Positions 1-5,370 of a DNA stretch of 6,146 nucleotides are shown piece by piece. Position 1 is the first letter of the stretch. Every line of letters begins with the position of its first letter. Where the stretch lies: contig CAIOZP010000725.1 in assembly GCA_903862805.1 (NCBI GenBank), positions 1 to 6,146 on the forward strand, read 5' to 3'. A program made the position numbers and the translations under genes. The DNA is from an uncultured Fibrobacterota bacterium (GTDB lineage: Bacteria > Fibrobacterota > Chitinivibrionia > Chitinivibrionales > CAIOZP01). The notes below the pieces were generated by a model, which was not told where the DNA came from, did no database searches, and saw only the letters and a list, made by a program, of their open reading frames with translations.

Positions 1-22
1 CAAAACGGGAATCGGGATCGAA

Positions 23-1369
23 ATGAGTTTCACAGTAATTGGCGGAAACAAACTGTCGGGATCGGTGAAGATTGCGGGCAACAAGAACGAGGCACTGCCG
101 CTCGTTGCCGCCGCGCTTCTGTGCAACCGGATGGTTGTTCTAAAGAACATTCCCGACATCGGTGATGTACGTGGAATGCTTTCGATTGCCGCCGCGCTCG
201 GTGCGGAAATGTCACCGCTTGTCGATGGCCGCGTCACCATCGCAGCACCAAAGATCACGACATCAACTCTGCCGCTCGGACTGTCTTCGAAGATCAGAGG
301 ATCAATTTTATTTGCATCGACTCTGCTTGCCAGAACCGGCCGCGCCGTGATACCGCAGCCCGGCGGCGATACGATCGGCCGTCGCCGCCTCGACACGCAC
401 TTCCTCGTTTTTGAAAAACTCGGCGCGAAGCTTTCGACCGCCATGCTGCTCAACGAGGAAGACGGGCTGAATCATTTCTGCTACGTACTCGAAGCCGACA
501 AAGGACTCAAGGGCGCCGACATTCATCTCGACGAAGCCTCGGTTACCGGAACCGAAAACGCATTGATCGCCGCCGCCGGTGCGCAGGGAATCACGCGCAT
601 TTCGAACGCCGCCTGCGAGCCGCACGTTCAGGGGCTTTGCCACTTCCTGCAAAAAATGGGAGTGTCCGTCGAGGGCATCGGATCAAACGTGCTGATCGTT
701 CACGGCCGCCAGTCCTTCTCCGACACCGAACACACCTGCGGCAGCGACCACATCGAGGCGGGTTCTTTCATTTCGCTTGCGGCATGTACAGGCAGCGAGC
801 TTACACTAAGCAACGTCGATACCGACCACATGCGCATGACGCTTTTGCAGTTCAGCAGACTCGGAATCGATGTCGATACCGATCATGCCTCGCGCACGAT
901 CCGTATTCCGGCCAATCAGTCGATGGAGATAAAGCGCGACCTTGGCAGTTCCATTCCGCGCATAGAAGACTCGACCTGGCCAGGCTTTCCCGCCGACCTC
1001 ACCTCGATCATGGTCGTGACGGCCACGCAGGCGAAGGGAATGTGCCTTATCCACGAAAAGCTTTTTGAGTCGCGTCTGTTTTTTGTCGACACCCTTATCG
1101 GCATGGGCGCACAGATTGTTCTTTGTGATCCGCATCGCGCTGTTGTGGCGGGGCCATCGACGCTTTACGGATCGAGAATCAGCTCGCCCGACATCCGTGC
1201 CGGCATGGCGCTTCTGATTGCCGCGCTTGCGGCGCAGGGAACGAGCGTGATCCACAATATTTCACAGATCGACCGCGGCTACGAAAACATCGACGAGCGG
1301 CTTCGGGTGCTCGGTGCCAACATCGAGAGAAACGTGCAGCAACGCCGGTCGTCCGACAATCCGTACTGA
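23..1369 (+). CDS. murA: UDP-N-acetylglucosamine 1-carboxyvinyltransferase (MurA), Asp-type catalytic loop
   Basis: This cytoplasmic enzyme transfers enolpyruvate from phosphoenolpyruvate to UDP-GlcNAc, the first committed step of peptidoglycan synthesis. The 448-residue product is full length (E. coli MurA has 419). Visible family landmarks are K21-N22 in [10 protein letters not shown]92, the loop [10 protein letters not shown] (113-122) with R121, D325 in GFPADL, R351 in FESR, D390/R392, and R418 in the C-terminal [14 protein letters not shown]. The loop residue equivalent to E. coli Cys115 is Asp116 (GAT, 368-370). Asp at this place is known from mycobacterial, chlamydial and Borrelia MurA and gives fosfomycin insensitivity. 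A stretch rich in Ser, Pro and Asp before GFPADL (about 296-320) makes part of the extra length. The ATG aligns with the usual MurA N-terminus; the frame is open to the window edge, so the start rests on homology. The Shine-Dalgarno is weak. The adjacent lipoprotein gene may be co-transcribed. Confidence 0.96.
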   Translation: MSFTVIGGNKLSGSVKIAGNKNEALPLVAAALLCNRMVVLKNIPDIGDVRGMLSIAAALGAEMSPLVDGRVTIAAPKITTSTLPLGLSSKIRGSILFASTLLARTGRAVIPQPGGDTIGRRRLDTHFLVFEKLGAKLSTAMLLNEEDGLNHFCYVLEADKGLKGADIHLDEASVTGTENALIAAAGAQGITRISNAACEPHVQGLCHFLQKMGVSVEGIGSNVLIVHGRQSFSDTEHTCGSDHIEAGSFISLAACTGSELTLSNVDTDHMRMTLLQFSRLGIDVDTDHASRTIRIPANQSMEIKRDLGSSIPRIEDSTWPGFPADLTSIMVVTATQAKGMCLIHEKLFESRLFFVDTLIGMGAQIVLCDPHRAVVAGPSTLYGSRISSPDIRAGMALLIAALAAQGTSVIHNISQIDRGYENIDERLRVLGANIERNVQQRRSSDNPY

Positions 1370-1403
1370 TTCGCATTTTGTCAACATGCAAAGATAGATC
1401 CCG

Positions 1404-1976
1404 ATGAAATTTTCGTTTCGAATTCCTGTCACCGTCGTGATTCTTTTCGCAATGAACTGCACGCCGCCGCCGCGTTACGACGGCCTTTACGTCGATCGCG
1501 ATTGCTTTTACAAGAACTACGACATAGGCATGACGGTTCGCTTCCCCGGGAAATGGCGCATCGAAACCGATCCGCGAAAAATGAACCGCAGCGCGCGATC
1601 TTTTGCAAGAAGCCTCGGTCTGTTCGGATCGGATCTGCTCTTCTCCGGCGTCACCGCCGATGGCAATCAGGCCGTTCGGTGCATCGTCGAAAATGCGAAC
1701 ATGACGGTAAGCGAATATGCCGAAGGGGTTCGCAAGGCAAACAGGCGCGAAGTCAACGACGACTCGGAAATGACCGTGATCGAACCAGGCTCCGGCGGTC
1801 CGATCCGATGGGAGTACAGCGTCGGCGCATACCGTTTTGCGGAGTATTTTTACAAGTTTGACACTTACGACATCCGCATGGCCTTCTGGACAAATCGAAG
1901 TACATTTGAAAGATTCCGAAGCGTTTACGACGAGACAGCTAAAGCAGTCAAAAATGTCAGCGGTGGTCCTGATTGA
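1404..1976 (+). CDS. Putative lipoprotein of unknown function
   Basis: A 190-residue protein that I do not recognise. The N-terminus looks like a lipoprotein signal peptide: K2 and R6, a hydrophobic stretch at about 7-17 (IPVTVVILFAM), then N18-C19 as the likely lipidation site. Asn at position -1 is unusual for the classical lipobox but occurs in the relaxed spirochaetal version. The mature part begins TPPPRYDG and has motifs of a small alpha/beta domain, including GMTVRFPGKWRIE near 42-54 and an aromatic-rich segment YRFAEYFYKFDTYDIRMAFW near 142-161. The pattern of a FP-x-W strand followed by a C-terminal helix recalls PsbP/Mog1-like lipoproteins, but this is only an impression. It starts 34 bases after murA with no clear Shine-Dalgarno, so co-transcription is likely. 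It is predicted to sit in an envelope membrane, facing the periplasm or the surface. The reading frame is certain enough; the function is unknown. Confidence 0.8.
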   Translation: MKFSFRIPVTVVILFAMNCTPPPRYDGLYVDRDCFYKNYDIGMTVRFPGKWRIETDPRKMNRSARSFARSLGLFGSDLLFSGVTADGNQAVRCIVENANMTVSEYAEGVRKANRREVNDDSEMTVIEPGSGGPIRWEYSVGAYRFAEYFYKFDTYDIRMAFWTNRSTFERFRSVYDETAKAVKNVSGGPD

Positions 1977-2010
1977 AATTCCGCGTACATTTTCGCGGGA
2001 AAAATTTATA

Positions 2011-2039
2011 TTGCAAAAGTCCTCCCTGACTTTGAGTAT
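2011..2039 (+). promoter_or_regulatory. Possible sigma-70-type promoter for the proline-rich gene
   Basis: TTGCAA (2011-2016) and GAGTAT (2034-2039) are separated by 17 bases and match the -35 and -10 consensus at four and three positions. Transcription would start about 20 bases before the ATG at 2064. The elements are weak and lie in the 87-base gap after the lipoprotein gene; read-through from murA is equally possible. Confidence 0.22.
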
Positions 2040-2063
2040 GAACAGGTTGCAAAAGGATTCGAA

Positions 2064-3131
2064 ATGGAAAGCCTGATCGGGAACGTGTTATCATTCGTAA
2101 TCGGAGCCATCGCCAGCGGCGGAGCATTCATCCTGCTCAACTTCATCCAGAACCGGCGGCAGGAAGCCAAAGAGAAAGCCCGTCACGAGATCGTGCGCAG
2201 CGTCGGTAAACTTTGCTCCGCAGTCGACAGCGGCATTTCGTCTTACAAGCTTTCCCGAATAAGCCTTGCCGCTCTTCGCGACACGGTGTTCTCGAAGCTC
2301 GATGAAATTTCGGAAACGATCACCGAAAACTCCGACACGCTCGACTATTATTTTGTCAAGCATATCGAACGTTTCCTTGATGACAAGAAAGCGTTGCTAA
2401 GTGCAGAAGGAATCGTTCCTCTTCCAGTAGCAAAACCGGTTCCGGTTGTTGCATCAGTCAAGCCGATCGAGCCGATTGCCGCGCCAGTACCGGAGCCGTT
2501 TTTCGCGGCAAGTCCAGAACCGGCTGCCGCTGTTACACAAATCATCGAGCCGGCATTTGTTGCCACAGAAGAGTTTGTTCCGCCGCCAGCACCTGTTGAA
2601 TTTGAACCAATCGAATTTGCCAAGGCCATTCCTGAACCAGAGCCGGAAATAATCGCCCCTGAATTTACAATAGACGAATCCAGTCCTGAAGAATATGCCT
2701 TCGAGGCTTCGATCACCCGCCAGTCCGAGGTTTCTCCGCCGCCACCACCGGCACCAAAGGTCGAACTTCACGATCTTCCGGGCCTTGTTTCGATGCAGAC
2801 ACAAGTGATGGATTTCTCCACCGCAATGGCCAATGAAACGGTCGGAAACGATCCGGTTCCGTTTGCATCAAAAACAGCCTCCGACGACTCTTTCAACTTT
2901 GAACCGGTAACACCAGCACCTGCGGTCGTTCCTGCCAAACCAGCACCGGCGCCAGTGGCATTTCCAAACTATGATGCTGAAGCTACTCAGGAGTTTTCGT
3001 TTCAGGATGTACGCCGAATGGCCAAAACCCAACAGGATGCTGCAGCTGCCAAGGCCTCGGAAAGCGATCTCGTCACAGGCGATGATGTGATGGGTCAGCT
3101 TGACAACATTTTCTCGGGCTGGGGCAAATAG
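2064..3131 (+). CDS. Membrane-anchored proline-rich protein of unknown function
   Basis: A 355-residue protein that I do not recognise. Residues 5-28 form one hydrophobic, glycine-containing membrane helix, followed directly by a basic, charged stretch (RRQEAKEKARHE, 31-42), so most of the chain should lie in the cytoplasm. Residues 35-115 look helical and may form a coiled coil or a small helical domain. Residues 116-300 are low complexity, rich in Pro, Ala, Glu and Val (for example VAKPVPVVA, EPEPE, SPPPPPAP, KPAPAP), and are probably disordered. The C-terminus (about 305-355) looks ordered again: FSFQDVRRMAKTQQ, then DDVMGQLDNIFSGWGK. The layout of anchor, linker and C-terminal motif suggests a tether or scaffold, which is inference. 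The ATG is supported by AAAAGGA at 2051-2057, six bases upstream. It ends just before a strong terminator and is the last gene of the plus-strand block. Confidence 0.85.
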   Translation: MESLIGNVLSFVIGAIASGGAFILLNFIQNRRQEAKEKARHEIVRSVGKLCSAVDSGISSYKLSRISLAALRDTVFSKLDEISETITENSDTLDYYFVKHIERFLDDKKALLSAEGIVPLPVAKPVPVVASVKPIEPIAAPVPEPFFAASPEPAAAVTQIIEPAFVATEEFVPPPAPVEFEPIEFAKAIPEPEPEIIAPEFTIDESSPEEYAFEASITRQSEVSPPPPPAPKVELHDLPGLVSMQTQVMDFSTAMANETVGNDPVPFASKTASDDSFNFEPVTPAPAVVPAKPAPAPVAFPNYDAEATQEFSFQDVRRMAKTQQDAAAAKASESDLVTGDDVMGQLDNIFSGWGK

Positions 3132-3162
3132 CGTTCTGAGTTTTCTTTGATTGACGCGATTC

Positions 3163-3197
3163 AAAGACTCCGTGCAAAAAGTGCGGAGTCTTTTTTT
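3163..3197 (+). terminator. Rho-independent terminator after the proline-rich gene
   Basis: AAAGACTCCG (3163-3172) pairs perfectly with CGGAGTCTTT (3184-3193), and T-G, G-T and C-G pairs extend the stem to leave an AAAAA loop. A T tract at 3191-3197 follows. It lies 32 bases after the plus-strand stop codon. The hairpin would also form in minus-strand dnaX transcripts, but there it is followed by TTTGAATC, a poor U tract. The dnaX tau stop codon (3198-3196) overlaps the T tract, so the two convergent genes share this element. Confidence 0.9.
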
Positions 3198-3828
3198 ATT
3201 CCATTAACTCCCCGTCGAACTGTTCAAACACAACCTTGATCACAGGTTCCTTTTCTATGTCTGCTTCCAGATCGTACCTGTTGGCCCGTCGCGTTTTTTG
3301 CACAACAGCAACGGCCTCTTCGTGTACAGGCGACTCTGTCGTTGCCGTTTTGTCAAGCAACAGCTCAAGCTTTATCGCGCGCCCGGCAAATGCCGAAAAG
3401 GAATTTCGCACTTTGTCAACGTGATCTTTTTTGGAGATCTGCTGATATTGAAAAGCTGCATCATTGGCGAATGTCACTATGCAGGAATCATCCGTCAACT
3501 CAGCCTTTGCCTGAGCAAGAAAGACCGCCAGAAACGATTCATTCTTCTCGAAAATTTTCAGAAATGATTTCCAGAACGCCTGTGTATCGGGCGGGAAAGA
3601 ATTTCTTGTTGATGATGGATATGAGTCGGGTTCTTCTTCATCAGAAGATGTTGTTTCTATTGAGGCAGGCACCGTCTTTTGCAGAACCGAAGACGAATCC
3701 TCGCGAAGAACTTCGATCTTATCTGCTTGCGGTTCATCATCTGTTGAATCCAGCTCATAAGAAGTCAGCGGAGCATTTTGTGATGATGTCGAAACCTGTT
3801 TATTTTTTTTTGGAATCCACAGAAGTGG
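3196..3828 (-). CDS. dnaX: Tau-specific C-terminal part of DnaX, in a different frame from the N-terminal part
   Basis: This open frame continues dnaX beyond the A9 run but lies in the +1 (or -2) frame. It is open from 3828 and thus overlaps the gamma reading frame across the run. Joined at the run it adds about 201 residues, giving a tau of about 599 residues (E. coli tau has 643). The first part is an acidic Ser/Thr-rich linker (SYELDSTDDEPQ, SSDEEEPDS), followed by a folded region starting near DTQAFWKSFLKIFEKN and running through AVFLAQAKAEL and CIVTFANDAAFQYQQI. It ends with EKEPVIKVVFEQFDGELME, the usual ending of DnaX proteins (hydrophobic segment then FDG). In other bacteria this region binds the polymerase alpha subunit and DnaB. 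No Shine-Dalgarno-led internal start is evident; a GTG at 3672 lies in the linker, so independent translation is unlikely. The stop is TAA at 3198-3196. Confidence 0.85.
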   Translation of the reverse strand, partial: PLLWIPKKNKQVSTSSQNAPLTSYELDSTDDEPQADKIEVLREDSSSVLQKTVPASIETTSSDEEEPDSYPSSTRNSFPPDTQAFWKSFLKIFEKNESFLAVFLAQAKAELTDDSCIVTFANDAAFQYQQISKKDHVDKVRNSFSAFAGRAIKLELLLDKTATTESPVHEEAVAVVQKTRRANRYDLEADIEKEPVIKVVFEQFDGELME

Positions 3829-4996
3829 TCAGGTGAATTTCAGGAAGTAGCGGAGACCCGCCGCCGCTGCCCAGCGAGGCTATAAGCTGCTGTACCGAAA
3901 CCGAACTGTCCATATAAACCATCTTGAGAAGCGCACTCTCAACCGCGAAACGAGGGAATGAACTCCATCGAAGCGAAGCCTCGGTCTGGCGAATCAGTTC
4001 GACCATTCTCAACAAATCCCCTTCGGAGAATCTGTTGCAGAGATTGTCCATTGCGGCCGTGGCTTCCGGCGAAAGTTCCTCGCCCGCAGTGGCTCGGGCG
4101 CCTGGCAAACGAAAAAGAAGCATGTCGCGCAGAAATTCCTGAAAGCCGGTGATAAACTCCGACAGATCGAATCCGCGATTGAGAATATCTTCGACAGACC
4201 TAAGTGCAACGAGCGGATTCTTTTCGAGAACCGATTCGACGATGTCGCGATAAATTTCATTTTCGACAAGGCCCAGAACTGAGCGGATGTCTTTTTCTTT
4301 GATGCCATCACGGCAGAATGCATAGACCTGATCGAGCAGCGAAAGTGAATCTCGCATTGATCCATCGGCCTTTCGTGCTACGACAAGCAAACCGTTTTTT
4401 TCGTAAACAATGTTTTCGCTCTTGCAGATTTTCTCAAGCTGGCCGGCAATCTGCTCCGCCGAAATGCGGCGAAAATCGTAGCGCTGGCAACGCGAGTGAA
4501 TCGTGTCTGGAATCTTCTGCGGCTCGGTCGTGGCTAAAATGAAAATCACATTCGGCGGCGGTTCCTCAAGGGTTTTGAGAAGCGCATTGAACGCGGCTTT
4601 CGTGAGCATATGTACTTCATCAATCAGAAATATCCGGTACTTTCCGCCCATAGAAGTATAGCCGATATTGTCACGCAGACTGCGGATGTCATCGACGCTG
4701 TTGTTGCTCGCGCCGTCGATCTCGACCACATCGAAATTGCTACCCGAAAGAATGCTCTTGCACGATTCGCACTCGCCGCAAGGATCGGGCGTCGGCCCTT
4801 TTTCGCAGTTGAGTGCACGGGAAAGAATTCGCGCCGTCGTGGTTTTGCCGACACCGCGTGTGCCGGTAAAAATGTACGCATGCGCCACACGATTCTTCTC
4901 AATGGCACGACGCAGTGTGGAGGTAATATGCTCCTGTCCAACCACGTCGTCGAAGGTCTGCGGTCGCCACTTGCGGGCGAATACCTGATAGCTCAT
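3800..4996 (-). CDS. dnaX: DNA polymerase III clamp-loader subunit DnaX, gamma form (initial frame)
   Basis: The ATPase subunit of the clamp loader, which opens the beta sliding clamp and places it on primed DNA. The initial frame encodes 398 residues, close to E. coli gamma (431). Visible are the N-terminal FARKWRPQTFDDVVGQEH (6-23), Walker A GTRGVGKTT (45-53), zinc-binding Cys64, Cys73, Cys76 and Cys79, Walker B IFLIDEVHM (122-130), sensor 1 ATTEP (155-159), the arginine-finger SRC (168-170) and sensor 2 GSMRD (212-216, R215). A helical collar domain (about 245-375) follows. The frame ends VDSKKK then TAA directly after nine A residues, as expected of a gamma product, while the tau part continues in another frame. 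The ATG at 4996 lies three codons after an in-frame stop and has no good Shine-Dalgarno; its ATGA overlaps the end of a small upstream frame. No ybaB or recR gene lies downstream. Confidence 0.95.
   Translation of the reverse strand: MSYQVFARKWRPQTFDDVVGQEHITSTLRRAIEKNRVAHAYIFTGTRGVGKTTTARILSRALNCEKGPTPDPCGECESCKSILSGSNFDVVEIDGASNNSVDDIRSLRDNIGYTSMGGKYRIFLIDEVHMLTKAAFNALLKTLEEPPPNVIFILATTEPQKIPDTIHSRCQRYDFRRISAEQIAGQLEKICKSENIVYEKNGLLVVARKADGSMRDSLSLLDQVYAFCRDGIKEKDIRSVLGLVENEIYRDIVESVLEKNPLVALRSVEDILNRGFDLSEFITGFQEFLRDMLLFRLPGARATAGEELSPEATAAMDNLCNRFSEGDLLRMVELIRQTEASLRWSSFPRFAVESALLKMVYMDSSVSVQQLIASLGSGGGSPLLPEIHLTTSVDSKKK
3803..3811 (-). promoter_or_regulatory. A9 slippery run in dnaX, probable slippage or frameshift site
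   Basis: On the coding strand the gene reads TCC AAA AAA AAA TAA. Nine consecutive A residues are immediately followed by the zero-frame stop TAA (3802-3800). Losing one A in the transcript, gaining two, or a +1 ribosomal shift at the stop would all enter the tau frame. Gaining one A or a -1 shift would instead add the 12-residue tail INRFRHHHKMLR and stop. A9 runs in dnaX are known from Thermus thermophilus, where RNA polymerase slips on them. A very small hairpin (CCAC-TTCT-GTGG, 3828-3817) lies five bases upstream; I see no strong downstream structure. A sequencing error in the run cannot be excluded. Confidence 0.7.
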
Positions 4997-5199
4997 ATGT
5001 ATTTACCGAAGCTGATTTTCATGAAGAGAAAATACGATCGGGCAGAGATGATGGAGTTGAGCGAGAAAGTTTTTTTACAGTTCGATATGATAAGACACCA
5101 AACGCAAGCATGCCTGTTTGATGTATGATTAAAACAATGCGCACTTTTGCCAAAAGTTTTAATTACAATTAAAACAAGTTGGAGATTTTTCTTGAGCAT
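4993..5199 (-). CDS. Possible small leader ORF upstream of dnaX
   Basis: A 68-codon frame whose TGA stop overlaps the dnaX start as ATGA (4996-4993), an arrangement typical of translational coupling. Its own ATG at 5199 is preceded by GGGAAGGATTAG, where AAGGA lies four bases upstream, whereas dnaX itself has no visible Shine-Dalgarno. The product would start MLKKNLQLVLIVIK (a short hydrophobic segment) and be rich in Cys, Ser, Ile and Phe. The composition does not look like a typical conserved protein, and the DNA is AT-rich like a promoter region and full of dyads, so a chance frame is quite possible. No function can be assigned. Confidence 0.3.
   Translation of the reverse strand: MLKKNLQLVLIVIKTFGKSAHCFNHTSNRHACVWCLIISNCKKTFSLNSIISARSYFLFMKISFGKYI
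5128..5177. repeat. Overlapping dyads and repeated ATTAAAAC motif (operator-like)
   Basis: ACTTTTG-C-CAAAAGT (5143-5157) is a perfect 7-base inverted repeat around one base. It overlaps GTTTTAATT-AC-AATTAAAAC (5156-5175), a perfect 9-base inverted repeat around two bases. ATTAAAACAA also occurs as a direct repeat at 5128-5137 and 5168-5177, exactly 40 bases apart. The cluster sits between two divergent genes, where a regulator-binding site would be expected. No flanking G/C-rich stem or T tract supports a terminator. Confidence 0.45.
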
Positions 5200-5358
5200 C
5201 TAATCCTTCCCGGTATTTCCACTCTTTGCCTCAATCAATCGGTAAAGACTATTTTTGCACCGAAGATTTGTGACGGAAAACATCTGCCCTGTCTTCTGCG
5301 GAGGAACGGTGTCGAAAAAAATCATGATCCGAAATCGCACTATTTTTATCGTCCCGAT

Positions 5359-5364
5359 AAGGAG
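5359..5364 (+). promoter_or_regulatory. Ribosome binding site that decides the methyltransferase start
   Basis: AAGGAG lies six bases before the ATG at 5371, the best Shine-Dalgarno in the window. It favours this start although the same frame is open for nearly 200 bases further upstream. Confidence 0.75.
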
Positions 5365-5370
5365 CGTCTG

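Larger units (their letters stand above)
4997..5370. other. Divergent intergenic region between dnaX and the methyltransferase gene
   Basis: This 374-base stretch must hold the control signals for dnaX (leftward) and probably for the methyltransferase (rightward). The section around 5120-5190 is clearly AT-rich and contains two overlapping dyads. A TACAAT at 5164-5169 fits a rightward -10 box, but no good -35 lies at the right distance. Leftward, TTGGCA (5152-5147) followed after 17 bases by AATCAT is a weak promoter candidate. Besides the possible leader ORF on the minus strand, the plus-strand methyltransferase frame is open across 5173-5370. I see no tRNA, riboswitch or terminator. Confidence 0.6.

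Noticed and set aside
806..1255. Antisense frame of about 149 codons inside murA.
   Set aside because: The murA frame is conserved throughout; the antisense product is Arg/His-rich, as expected of a shadow frame.
1979..2000. Inverted repeat CCGCG (1981-1985) and CGCGG (1994-1998) after the lipoprotein gene, as a possible terminator.
   Set aside because: The stem is only five strong pairs, and an A-rich stretch rather than a T tract follows on the plus strand.
2348..2804. Antisense open frames opposite the proline-rich linker.
   Set aside because: They arise because Pro/Ala/Glu codons avoid stops on the complementary strand; the products are low complexity and have no start signals.
3196..3672. 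Tau C-terminal part as a separate gene starting at GTG 3672.
   Set aside because: The frame is open well upstream to the A9 run, the start would fall in a disordered linker, and there is no Shine-Dalgarno; it is better explained as part of dnaX.
3298..3836. Plus-strand open frames across the tau part of dnaX.
   Set aside because: The minus strand has a recognisable DnaX C-terminus here, and the plus-strand products have no coherent motifs.
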